NCBI RefSeq assembly: GCF_000171235.2
Contig: NZ_ABEA03000174.1
Span: 1-64,000, forward strand
Origin: Geminisphaera colitermitum TAV2
GTDB taxonomy: Bacteria; Verrucomicrobiota; Verrucomicrobiia; Opitutales; Opitutaceae
Direction of reading: 5' to 3'
Length of the DNA stretch: 64,000 bases
Shown here: positions 33,683-41,495 of the stretch, piece by piece
Layout: every line of letters starts with the position of its first letter
How positions within the stretch are numbered: the stretch's first letter is position 1
Notes under the pieces: model-generated
What the model saw: only the letters and a program-made list of their open reading frames with translations
What the model was told of the DNA's origin: nothing
The model's database searches: none
Program-made: the position numbers and the translations under genes

Positions 33683-33765
33683 GTGTGTAGTGTGTAGTAT
33701 GTTTTCAAATACGTGCTTGATGCGGTCTCCGTTATCGCCTCGCCACCGTTCATGCGAAAGCACGC

Positions 33766-33805
33766 AAAACGGACCAAAACGGATTAAAACGGATTAAAAC
33801 GGACC
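33766..33805. repeat. Four 10-bp iterons AAAACGGAYY
   Basis: Four uninterrupted direct repeats: AAAACGGACC, AAAACGGATT, AAAACGGATT, AAAACGGACC. They lie upstream of the structural operon and downstream of the methyltransferase gene. Exact 10-bp spacing puts each on one face of the helix, as for an activator or replication-protein binding array. Confidence 0.85.
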
Positions 33806-33828
33806 CAATGGACACGCCTCCCCCCTTC

Positions 33829-33848
33829 CCCCCTCGCCAGCGAGGGGG
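33829..33848. terminator. GC-rich hairpin after the methyltransferase gene
   Basis: CCCCCTCGC and GCGAGGGGG form a perfect inverted repeat with a 2-nt centre. It lacks a U-run, but its place 43 bp after the methyltransferase stop suits transcription pausing or termination. Confidence 0.45.
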
Positions 33849-33890
33849 AACCACCCACCACAAACGCCGAGTCGAGCAGAGCTCCCCACA

Positions 33891-34658
33891 TCACACGCCG
33901 CGCCGCGCCCGTTCCAGTCGTTTGCGACACGCAGGCGTGGCGCTGGTTTGCCGCGTAGAGATCGGGCGGCCGCATCCGCACGCACACAGGCGAATGGACT
34001 GTGACGCGATGCGGTTCCGCACAGCCTGGCCGATCACACGAGCCATCGGTACCGGTACGCCGTTGCCCACCGCACGATATTTCGCGGCGAGGGACAGGCC
34101 GGGCAGGTCAAAATCGCGGGGGAGTCCCTGCAACTCGCAAAAGTCAGGGAATCTGCGTCGATCCGGGCGAGCGGCTTCTGTCGCCATGCACGTCGGTTCC
34201 AATGTCGGGAAAGTTGTGACCGCTCGATCGCAAACAAGCGACGTCGAGTCACACGAACCAAAATGGAATGTGCGCAGCCGGTTCTGGCGGCATCCGCATT
34301 CGGCAGCGTTAAGGTTGAATCTCTGGACGGTGTAGCCGGAAACATCGAACGGCGGGACGCCGGGGACGTTTTCCATCAAAAACCAATCGGGCCGCGCCTC
34401 GCCAACGATGCGGGCAAACTCCGCCAGCATCGCCAGCCCGTTGCCCGTTGGCGCTGTCCGGCGGGCGCGGGAAAAATCCTGACACGGCGGCCCGCCAATG
34501 ATGCCGCCAAACGCGCCGGGGGGCACGTGGAACGTGCGCACGTCTCCTCCCCACACGAGGTCTGGTCCGCGAACTACGCAAAAACCCTCCGCCTCAAATC
34601 CGCGTCCAAGCAAATCCGCTCCGGGAAAAAGGGAAAGGACTAGGTCCGGGTGTGACAT
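33891..34658 (-). CDS. C5 cytosine DNA methyltransferase with C-terminal Cys cluster
   Basis: The 255-aa protein has the ordered motifs of 5-methylcytosine enzymes: SLFPGADLLGRGFEAEGF (I), GGPPCQDFS with the catalytic Cys (IV), FLMENVPGV (VI), QNRLRTFHFG (VIII) and KYRAVGNGVPVPMA (X). It is short, with a small target-recognition region. After the last motif comes LCACGCGRPIS and a later Cys, a possible zinc-binding knuckle. No restriction enzyme is adjacent, so it probably protects viral DNA or marks its control sites. Confidence 0.88.
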   Translation of the reverse strand: MSHPDLVLSLFPGADLLGRGFEAEGFCVVRGPDLVWGGDVRTFHVPPGAFGGIIGGPPCQDFSRARRTAPTGNGLAMLAEFARIVGEARPDWFLMENVPGVPPFDVSGYTVQRFNLNAAECGCRQNRLRTFHFGSCDSTSLVCDRAVTTFPTLEPTCMATEAARPDRRRFPDFCELQGLPRDFDLPGLSLAAKYRAVGNGVPVPMARVIGQAVRNRIASQSIRLCACGCGRPISTRQTSATPACRKRLERARRGV

Positions 34659-34681
34659 GGCGCCGTTACGGTTTCACCGGC

Positions 34682-34792
34682 GTGACTCGCAGGCTGTGAC
34701 GCTCTCCAGCTCAGTCACACTCCGGATTGTCACGGCATCCGTGACTGACCAGACCGTGACAAACCCAGTGCCCGTCACGCCGGCAATGTCAC
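34682..34792. repeat. Mirror-symmetric array of eight GTGAC/GTCAC sites
   Basis: Sites start at 34682+, 34696+, 34714-, 34729-, 34741+, 34756+, 34774-, 34788- (plus means GTGAC). Start-to-start spacings are 14, 18, 15, 12, 15, 18, 14, an exact mirror about 34737, while the spacer sequences are not symmetric. As single-stranded DNA it could fold into three hairpins closed by an outer pair. It fills the gap between the ATPase and methyltransferase genes. Origin, packaging signal or operator are all possible. Confidence 0.85.
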
Positions 34793-34816
34793 ACAAAATT
34801 TCAGCGGATTGCATAA

Positions 34817-35380
34817 TCAGCGGGGAAGGCTGGCCAATTCCGCCCGTGTGAGGGAGCGGCGCACAATCGGCTCGAACGCCACCTTATGGATAAATTCGCG
34901 TTTTTGGAGCGTGGCCGTTTTCGCCATTTCTTCGTCCGCAAAAAGGTCAACCCAATCCAGTGCGCGTTTGCCCGATTGCCGGAAAACATACGCTTCAGAA
35001 AGGTTGCCGCGCATCGTTGGAGAGATGCAGGTGAAATCGTGCCCAATGGTAAAACACGCTTTGTGGAGGTGGCGGATTTGCGTGAAAAACGCCACGTCAT
35101 CCATTGCCGTTTTTCGCAACGTGGTAGTCGATTCATCCCAGAAAACGGCGCAATTTCGTGTCCCTGTGACCGCCGCTTTAAAACGCGCCAGATCGCCCGT
35201 TACCCATGCAGTCCGCCCCCAATTGTGTTTAAAATAAAAGGGGTCAAAAACGATGGAACGAAGCCCGTAACGCCACCACATGAGCGCAACAAGCACGCGA
35301 GCGAGCGTCGTTTTCCCGCACTTGGAACCGCCAACGATTACGCCCAGCGGTTCCTCTCCCTCTTCGATTTTTTCGATCAC
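34817..35380 (-). CDS. Packaging-type ATPase (A32/P9-like)
   Basis: A 187-aa protein from a GTG at 35380 that overlaps the upstream stop as GTGA, with GGAGG 10 bp before it. A longer frame to 35584 overlaps the membrane protein throughout and is rejected. Walker A is GGSKCGKTT; Walker B is CAVFWDEST. The following RHLHKACFTIGHDF and PTMRGNLSEAYVF match the pattern of FtsK-HerA packaging ATPases of tailless membrane viruses. It should drive DNA into the capsid. A Zot-like inovirus ATPase is the alternative, but the membrane anchor typical of Zot is absent. Confidence 0.72.
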   Translation of the reverse strand: MIEKIEEGEEPLGVIVGGSKCGKTTLARVLVALMWWRYGLRSIVFDPFYFKHNWGRTAWVTGDLARFKAAVTGTRNCAVFWDESTTTLRKTAMDDVAFFTQIRHLHKACFTIGHDFTCISPTMRGNLSEAYVFRQSGKRALDWVDLFADEEMAKTATLQKREFIHKVAFEPIVRRSLTRAELASLPR

Positions 35381-35652
35381 GACCCGGCATCCTCCGGTTT
35401 GGCCTTTTCGCGCATTTCGCGGATTTTGGCGCAAACGTAGTCCCATGACCACGGCAGGCCGAAACAGGCGCGGGAAAGCCAGATAATGGGCCATGCGAGC
35501 ATCAGAATCACGACGGACGGCAACAGGATGCCGAGGGCGGCAATGATGGCGCAGAGCGCGGGTATCAGGGCGGCAACTACGCACGCGGCGGCGATGATAC
35601 CGACAAAAACGCCGGTGAGTTTGAGCATGGGTTGTGACATGGGGGGAATCAT
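35377..35652 (-). CDS. Provirus membrane protein before the ATPase
   Basis: The 91-aa protein has two or three hydrophobic helices (FVGIIAAACVVAALIPALCA, LGILLPSVVILMLAWPIIWL) and a polar C-terminus. Its TGA overlaps the ATPase GTG, so the two are translationally coupled; it may anchor the ATPase at the membrane vertex. Confidence 0.65.
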   Translation of the reverse strand: MIPPMSQPMLKLTGVFVGIIAAACVVAALIPALCAIIAALGILLPSVVILMLAWPIIWLSRACFGLPWSWDYVCAKIREMREKAKPEDAGS

Positions 35653-35667
35653 AGGTTCTGGATCGTT

Positions 35668-36438
35668 TTACAGATGGCCTCCAAGCGGATCGAATGGCGG
35701 CGAATCAAAGGCGCTTCCGCCTGTTGGCTGTGTGGGTTGATTCGCCACGGGGCGCGTGACGGGGGCGGCGATGGGTGTCACCGGGCGCGGTTCGGTTTTG
35801 CCTTTCCGCATCGCGTTTATCGCGTCAAAAATTTCGTCGCGCAGGAAATAGGAGATCAGACCAACCCCAAGAGCCAGCCATCCCACCACCTGTATGCTAC
35901 GCCAGCGGAGAAACGCGCTCAGCATATCGTGTAACGCCTTGTCTTGGTCAGCAGGAGGAACTGCGGCCTTCATGTTTCCCAGTGCCTTTCCCGTTGCCAA
36001 ATAAAGGCCCTTTTGGACAACGCGGGCCAAATCATCCGGCGAGCTTTTGGCGTCCCCCGCTCCTTTGTTCGGTGGTGCGTCGTTGCCAGCATCCGCGCCC
36101 GGTTCGGGATCGGGCGTTGGCGCGCGGTCGGCAGCTGCTTCGATGTCGTCAAACGACGGCGGAGGGGGGGGCGGGGGAGTGACATCCGGTGTCACGGTCT
36201 CGACGGATGCCGAGGGCGGCGGCGAGGGCGGCGCGTCCGTAATCGGCGCAGAGGAGGGCGGCGGTGTCGGGATGGAGGCGGGGGACACGACAGCGTCCGG
36301 TTTCCGGCCTCGGCCCGGACTCTTGGGCATCCAGCAGCCCGTTTTTGAGTTGGGGCGCGGCAGATGCCGCGCCGAATCGAAAGGGACGCCTTTTGCGTCC
36401 TTTGTTTCTCCAGCTATAGGTTCGTTTTCTGTGCTCAT
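35668..36438 (-). CDS. Pro-rich provirus protein with membrane helix
   Basis: A 256-aa protein from the ATG of MSTENEPIAGETKDAKG. Residues about 40-130 are Pro/Ser/Ala-rich and disordered, then a helical part (LARVVQKGLYLATGKALGNM, DMLSAFLRWR), one membrane helix (IQVVGWLALGVGLISYFL) and another Pro-rich tail. The upstream frame to 36585 lacks family character. Function unknown; perhaps a virion or morphogenesis protein. Confidence 0.55.
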   Translation of the reverse strand: MSTENEPIAGETKDAKGVPFDSARHLPRPNSKTGCWMPKSPGRGRKPDAVVSPASIPTPPPSSAPITDAPPSPPPSASVETVTPDVTPPPPPPPSFDDIEAAADRAPTPDPEPGADAGNDAPPNKGAGDAKSSPDDLARVVQKGLYLATGKALGNMKAAVPPADQDKALHDMLSAFLRWRSIQVVGWLALGVGLISYFLRDEIFDAINAMRKGKTEPRPVTPIAAPVTRPVANQPTQPTGGSAFDSPPFDPLGGHL

Positions 36439-36656
36439 GGTGAAAAGGCAAAAAGGGGGAAAACGGTTAAGGCAGCGTTTCAAAATGGGGATGCGCGGCG
36501 GAATAAACGCGGATGGGTTCGAGAGACAGTTTCCACGCCAGCTTCGCGGGAAATCCTCTGCGCCGATACGACAGCCAACGGCCAACGCGACGGCGGAATT
36601 GATGCTCTGTGCGGGTTTTCCCTTTCATGATGATATACTAACTTCCGTTGGCTGAA

Positions 36657-36866
36657 TCAGGTGTTACGCTTTGGCGGTTGTTCTCTCCAAGTGCGCGCAA
36701 ATGCGCTCGGGATACCACCGGTCATCTCCCACCACCATTCCGTTAGTCCGCCTTTCCAGAGAAAGAGAGGTATCGACAAGATCACAACGAACGGGACCGC
36801 TAGGACAAGCAATAGCCTGCGCCAGAGGTTGGAGTGGATGTTAGCAATGGATTTGCGTCGTTTCAT
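36657..36866 (-). CDS. Small membrane protein
   Basis: A 69-aa protein from the ATG of MKRRKSIANIHSNLWRRLLL, one membrane helix (LLVLAVPFVVILSIPLFLW) then WKGGLTEWWWEMTGG. It starts 23 bp after the DpdA-like gene ends. Not recognised. Confidence 0.5.
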   Translation of the reverse strand: MKRRKSIANIHSNLWRRLLLVLAVPFVVILSIPLFLWKGGLTEWWWEMTGGIPSAFARTWREQPPKRNT

Positions 36867-36889
36867 TGTATTCAAAAAAGCGTAACAAT

Positions 36890-37702
36890 TCACCCCTCCA
36901 AACCCTGCGGGTTGGAGGCTTTTGGGTTGGGCTGAAGTAATAGTCTCCCTTGGCGCGGTGCGGACCGCACGTGGTGAACGTAGCGCGCCGCCTCGCGCCA
37001 GTCGTGACAATTTCGACCTTCGCGCCGGGCGGCATAGCTCCATGCCATGCTGTCGGCAGAGTGGAGCAGGCCGAACACGCCGCCGTCTTCGAGTGCCGTT
37101 TTCTTTAAGCCGAATCCGTGGAGCCGCAGGTCGGGCCGTTCGCGCTTGATCGACAGCAAAACGTCCAAAATCGCGTCCGGCGAGGCGTTGCGCTTGCAAA
37201 CGCTACCCACCCCGACCCATTGACCGTCTGCGAGGCGCACACCATAGGCGCGCACATGCCTCACGTAGTCGTCTGGATGATACCCTTGCAGCACAGGCAA
37301 AATGTAAGCGGTTGTCCGACCGCGCAGCGCATCGTAACGCTCAATGGTTAAATTCTGATGCTCCGCAATGGACATCCCGGTTTTTTCGAGAATCCACGGT
37401 TCGCACATGTAGTCTTGCGAGACCGCAGCCAGCATCTTGCCGCATTGTCTCCACCGTTCGATTTGCCCGAGGTAATCATCGACAGAGTGACGATAGCGCC
37501 CATGCGTCGCAATTTCCGTAAACGCCCCACTATCCATGATCCACTCATTCACCGGAAAGTCAGACTTCCGCCGTTGCAACCGGTTAACCGAGATGAAGGT
37601 CGCGTCAAAATTTTCGGCATGGTGGATATCATCTAAACCTACGAAAAATCGGCACCCCGCCCAACCAGCCGGTGAAAACAATGTCTCGTTATCACTCGTC
37701 AT
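36890..37702 (-). CDS. DpdA-like/TGT-fold enzyme (deazapurine DNA modification family)
   Basis: The 270-aa protein resembles compact TGT-fold proteins annotated as DpdA family. Signatures are WIMDSGAFTEIATHGRY, AVSQDYMCEPWILEKTG, ILPVLQGYHPDDYVRH, WVGVGSVCKRN, LRLHGFGLKKTAL and HSADSMAWSYAARREGRN. DpdA exchanges guanine in DNA for a 7-deazaguanine such as preQ0. No preQ0 synthesis gene is in the provirus, so the base would come from the host. It overlaps the ASCH gene by 11 bp, pointing to joint function. A tRNA or RNA substrate cannot be excluded. Confidence 0.7.
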   Translation of the reverse strand: MTSDNETLFSPAGWAGCRFFVGLDDIHHAENFDATFISVNRLQRRKSDFPVNEWIMDSGAFTEIATHGRYRHSVDDYLGQIERWRQCGKMLAAVSQDYMCEPWILEKTGMSIAEHQNLTIERYDALRGRTTAYILPVLQGYHPDDYVRHVRAYGVRLADGQWVGVGSVCKRNASPDAILDVLLSIKRERPDLRLHGFGLKKTALEDGGVFGLLHSADSMAWSYAARREGRNCHDWREAARYVHHVRSAPRQGRLLLQPNPKASNPQGLEG

Positions 37703-38399
37703 GTTTCACCTCCGGGTTACGCAAAACCGTGATGCCGATAACGGCGGCGGTGCGGTGTGTGTCGCCATAACAGGCGTTCCATCCGGGCAGCAGTTGCGGG
37801 GTTGCCGAGATCGAAAAATGCACGATTTCACCGCACAATCTGCGGTGTGTGTATCCAAATGAAAGGACAACGGCACGCCCGACGCGGCATGTCCGCTCAT
37901 TCCAACGCGGTCCATACAGCCGGTATTCCGCCGTTTTTTTTCCACGTTCAAACGCCTCAAAAAATTCGCGTTTTAATGGAATAAAAAGGGGAGACATATT
38001 TTCCGCTATCCGCCTGTTTGCCCATTTCTGAAACGCTTCGACGGTGTCCGCGATGTGCCAGGTCCGGCTTGCCTTTCCGAACATCTGACGCCGGTAACGG
38101 TGGGCAATTTCGTGAACCAACGCTTTACCTTTCGGCGTCAACCGTTCCCGATCCGTGCGCAGAAAACGGGCGTCAAAGGACATCATGCGTGGGGTGACGT
38201 TTTGTAGTTTCGGCCAAATTACATCCAATTCGGCGTCCGAAAAAACGCACGGCAAAGGCTCTGACGTGCCCGGCACAGTCGGGACTCGCGGCGGACGCGG
38301 CGGCGGCATCAACGCGGCCATCCTCGCCATTTGCCGTGTTTTCCACGCGTCCATTTCAGCGGACAGAGTTCGCGTTGTGTTGTGCATCCCCGGTTTCAT
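37692..38399 (-). CDS. ASCH-domain protein
   Basis: The 235-aa protein has an N-terminal helical region (FSDAELDVIWPKLQNVTPRM, KGKALVHEIAHRYRRQMFG) and a C-terminal ASCH/PUA-like domain: PLFIPLKREFFEAFERGKKT, AEYRLYGPRWNERTC, GRAVVLSFGYTHRRLCGEIV. ASCH domains bind or act on modified nucleotides or RNA. Overlapping starts with the gene above and the DpdA-like gene below suggest one modification module. Confidence 0.65.
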   Translation of the reverse strand: MKPGMHNTTRTLSAEMDAWKTRQMARMAALMPPPRPPRVPTVPGTSEPLPCVFSDAELDVIWPKLQNVTPRMMSFDARFLRTDRERLTPKGKALVHEIAHRYRRQMFGKASRTWHIADTVEAFQKWANRRIAENMSPLFIPLKREFFEAFERGKKTAEYRLYGPRWNERTCRVGRAVVLSFGYTHRRLCGEIVHFSISATPQLLPGWNACYGDTHRTAAVIGITVLRNPEVKHDE

Positions 38400-38812
38400 C
38401 CGATTCGCTCCGCGTTGACGTGCTCACTACCGCTCAATGAGCGTGTCAGAAAAGAGGGTGTTTCTGATCCGCTGGTCTCCTTCCCTGCCAGTGTGACGGA
38501 CGGCGGGCGGGCCAACAGGTCCGAAATGTGTCCGGCAAGACGGCGGAGGCCTTTTTCCGTGGAACTGCACAGTTCGCGCACGCTCACTGACGCCACTTTG
38601 TGTTGGTCCAATTCGCGCATGCACACCGTTGCGATGTCTCCGCGAATGCTAACGACTTCGCATACGGTGACACGCAATTCGTCCTGTCCAAAAACAGGGT
38701 GTTGATACCGTATCCAAAGCGCGGGGACGGGCTTTGAGAACTGTATCCTTAGCTCCCCTTTTTCCTTCCGGGCAGGGGGAGGCGTTTCGGCGTTTTTTTC
38801 GTCGTTTTTCAT
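38396..38812 (-). CDS. Provirus hypothetical protein
   Basis: A 138-aa protein from the ATG of MKNDEKNAETPPPARKEKGE, overlapping the Rep stop by ATGA. The middle is beta-rich (ELRIQFSKPVPALWIRYQHP, VSIRGDIATVCMRELDQHK), followed by a helical and Ser-rich tail. Cotranslation with Rep suggests a replication accessory role. Confidence 0.5.
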   Translation of the reverse strand: MKNDEKNAETPPPARKEKGELRIQFSKPVPALWIRYQHPVFGQDELRVTVCEVVSIRGDIATVCMRELDQHKVASVSVRELCSSTEKGLRRLAGHISDLLARPPSVTLAGKETSGSETPSFLTRSLSGSEHVNAERIG

Positions 38813-41256
38813 AACTTTGATAAATCGAAAAGGGTGTCGATTGGGAGGGGGGGCGGTGGTTCCTGCCCTTTTTCGGGCGGCTCCCACGTCTCTCGTCGTA
38901 AAAACTGCGGCAAAAACTCCGTGAAATTTCGTCCAGTTATGGGACTGGTGTGAACTCTCAGTTCGGAAGGCACCGGGACCGCCTCGCGCCCGGTTGCGCG
39001 CTTATACCACTCCCGGCCAATCGCCACGGCATCTTTTGCAAATCGCTTATCTTTAATTAGTTGATCAATATCTGGCGGACTATCGCTCCACACGGCAAAA
39101 GCCGGGGTCGCAAACTCCTGATCCCGATGCCACCAGCCCGGCGTTAGCCTCGCGACAACGCGGTTGCGGAACGCCGGACAACTTTGGCTGCGATTCCGTC
39201 TAGCCTTGCGAGCGTCTGGATCAGACGGAGGGATGTCCGGCAATGATGGCAAAAGCACCGGGACACCAAGGCGTATCTGTTCGATGTCCTTTTCCCTCTC
39301 AATTTTTTCCCTTAATTTTACATGCGCATCCGCCTGCTCCGGCCCGGCCCATTTTTTCTTCACCTCATCCCGGCGCTTCCGATTGTCCTTTTCCTGTTCC
39401 TTTTCGGGGTCCGTTTTCCCGCGCGTTTTCGATTGGCAATTCCAATCGTGAAACTCCACCGGCATTAACACGGCACCGTTTTCCCCCGCTTCCTTGAGCG
39501 CCCTTTTTCCCCTTTTCGCGTTTTTCGCCGCCGTTTTTTCCGCCTTTATCTGCTGTCCTTTGACCATTTCGATCCGTTTGCACTGCTCCCAAAGGCGTTT
39601 TGCTTCCGTGCGAAATTCACCCATTTTCTGGACGCGCCGCATTTTGACCATCGCCGTTGCCAGCGCCTTCATTTCGGGGGAGGACAACTTCACCAAGTCG
39701 TCTCCCTTCATCGTGTATTTCGTCACCTCTTGGATGCCCTCAATGGCGCCGTCGATCTGCCATTCCGCGTCCCATTTTTCATCCACGATATGGCACCATT
39801 CGGCCATCGCGCCTTTCGTTTTTATCACGATGCCCTTTTTCCTTTTCAGGCTGATTAAAAAACGGCCTGTCCTTGTGCCATCCCGCCCGTGCTTTCGGGA
39901 CGGACGGTAAATCAGCATTTTTACTGTGCGCTTCTTTGAGAAACGAATACGTGAGGGCGGCCCAAATTTATCCCGCACATCCTTTTCTGTCTTGCCCAGA
40001 TAACCGTCCCAATTTCTGGAGAGCCATTTTCCGAAATGGGTAATCGTGTGTGAATGTAGATGGGCGGTCGGGTTGCCTTCCGCATCACGTTTTAGTTCGC
40101 CGCATTCATTGGCGCGAAACTGTATCTGCGCGTAAAAATCGCGCATGAACTTCAGGCGATTTAAAATGGAAACCCTCCGAGACAAATTCCCTGATGCCGC
40201 CCGCAACTCCGCTCCGTTTGTCTTCGTTCGGATCGGCACGCGCTGCCCCCAAGTAAACGTTACCATCTGGTCGTATTGATGCCCCGGCAGGTTCAAAAAA
40301 AACTTCAGCAGTTTTCGTATTTTCCCACGCGCCTTTTCCGCTGATGCCGGAATCAATACCGACTTCGCAAAACCGGGGCAGGCAATCGCCCTCTGCAAAA
40401 TAAAATCAACAATCCACATCTGCGGGCCGTCCCCAAAACCTCGGAAACCGCATGACTCCAACGCACAGGACACCTTGACCGACTGTTCGTATTGCTTTTC
40501 CCGTGCCTCTGCTGCCTCCCCGCGTGTTTCATCGTCCATTTTCAGTCCCGTCCGCAGCCGGACAACCTTCAGATAATCTGATTCGCGGAAACCCTCCACA
40601 CTCTCAACGTCCGCAATCTTCGCCGCTGTCTCGCGTTCTAGCAGGGCCTCAATCTCCTCATCCTCTTTTGTCCAGCGATCCTCCCAATTTTGGCCGTTTT
40701 CCTCCCGATAGTTCTGCCGGAATTTTCGATTCTCCTCCCGATGTTCCGCATATGCCGGATGCGTATTGTAGATATCCTCCAGTTGTTTGGCCTTTATCCG
40801 ATTATATTCACGCGGATCGGTCACTTTCAGTGTCCGCATAAACGCCGTTTCCTCCCATTTTCGCGGGTCTGGAGCTTTCGCCGCCAAAATGAGATTGTCC
40901 AAATCCTGCCACGCCTGTTCTTCGGCGACCTGTTTTTCCCGCGCCTCTTCCTCCAACTCCGCAACACGAGCTGCCCGGCCCGCCGCCATACGCATCTCAC
41001 GCCGCAACTCATTCCGTTCCAAATAAGGAAGCTCCGCCCATCCCTTCGCCACGATGCGAGCAATGTGCGCACGCCGTTTTTTCCGCGCTATTTGGCCGCA
41101 TACCTCACGAATGGCGGTCCCCAATTTATCTTCAGGGGCCGGGTTCGCGTAGTATTTGAACATTTCCGCACATGCGGGATCATCCCACACACGCTCCAAT
41201 TCCCGCTCCCATCGCGCCATGTTCGGCGTATCGCGTCGTTGTTCGTCAACCGTCAT
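38809..41256 (-). CDS. HUH-type rolling-circle replication initiator
   Basis: The 815-aa protein contains the metal-binding HLHSHT (about residue 398) and about 115 residues later EVTKYTMK, where the Tyr attacks the nicked strand; this is the HUH Rep order with a single Tyr. The first 350 residues are charged and helical (RARRAELEEEAREK-like coiled coil near 90-115) and the C-terminal 220 are Lys/Glu-rich. It is about twice the usual Rep size. It would nick the viral origin. Candidate target sites are the GTGAC arrays. It is the largest gene of the element and starts the long operon after two small genes. Confidence 0.75.
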   Translation of the reverse strand: MTVDEQRRDTPNMARWERELERVWDDPACAEMFKYYANPAPEDKLGTAIREVCGQIARKKRRAHIARIVAKGWAELPYLERNELRREMRMAAGRAARVAELEEEAREKQVAEEQAWQDLDNLILAAKAPDPRKWEETAFMRTLKVTDPREYNRIKAKQLEDIYNTHPAYAEHREENRKFRQNYREENGQNWEDRWTKEDEEIEALLERETAAKIADVESVEGFRESDYLKVVRLRTGLKMDDETRGEAAEAREKQYEQSVKVSCALESCGFRGFGDGPQMWIVDFILQRAIACPGFAKSVLIPASAEKARGKIRKLLKFFLNLPGHQYDQMVTFTWGQRVPIRTKTNGAELRAASGNLSRRVSILNRLKFMRDFYAQIQFRANECGELKRDAEGNPTAHLHSHTITHFGKWLSRNWDGYLGKTEKDVRDKFGPPSRIRFSKKRTVKMLIYRPSRKHGRDGTRTGRFLISLKRKKGIVIKTKGAMAEWCHIVDEKWDAEWQIDGAIEGIQEVTKYTMKGDDLVKLSSPEMKALATAMVKMRRVQKMGEFRTEAKRLWEQCKRIEMVKGQQIKAEKTAAKNAKRGKRALKEAGENGAVLMPVEFHDWNCQSKTRGKTDPEKEQEKDNRKRRDEVKKKWAGPEQADAHVKLREKIEREKDIEQIRLGVPVLLPSLPDIPPSDPDARKARRNRSQSCPAFRNRVVARLTPGWWHRDQEFATPAFAVWSDSPPDIDQLIKDKRFAKDAVAIGREWYKRATGREAVPVPSELRVHTSPITGRNFTEFLPQFLRRETWEPPEKGQEPPPPLPIDTLFDLSKL

Positions 41257-41495
41257 GCCGCGCCCTCCGGTTCGGCCTGATCCACGATCCCAGCCCAGCG
41301 AAATAGTTCGGTTTCGGGGATGTAGTAGCGTCCACCAAAGGACGTTACCCTGCGCAGCTTGCGTTTTTTACATGCGCGCCTGATCCCTTTTTCAGAGACG
41401 GCTACTCCCCATTCAGCGAGAGCGGATGCAGCTTCTTTCGGGGAATAAACCCGCCGTGGTGACGGGCAAACGGCTTTGCCTGACAGGGGAGTCAT
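41253..41495 (-). CDS. Excisionase-like helix-turn-helix protein
   Basis: The 80-aa protein has a winged-helix layout: YSPKEAASALAEWGVAVSEK, then ACKKRKLRRVTSFGGRYYIP with a wing, then TELFRWAGI. Such MerR-like small proteins act as excisionases or early regulators. It overlaps both neighbours by ATGA. Confidence 0.65.
   Translation of the reverse strand: MTPLSGKAVCPSPRRVYSPKEAASALAEWGVAVSEKGIRRACKKRKLRRVTSFGGRYYIPETELFRWAGIVDQAEPEGAA

Noticed and set aside
33766-33805. Short direct repeats as a CRISPR remnant
   Set aside because: Repeats are 10 bp with no spacers; they are iterons.
34817-35584. Longer 255-aa form of the ATPase
   Set aside because: The first 68 residues are encoded across the membrane-protein gene and are Arg-rich out-of-frame sequence; the GTG at 35380 overlaps that gene's stop and has a ribosome-binding site.
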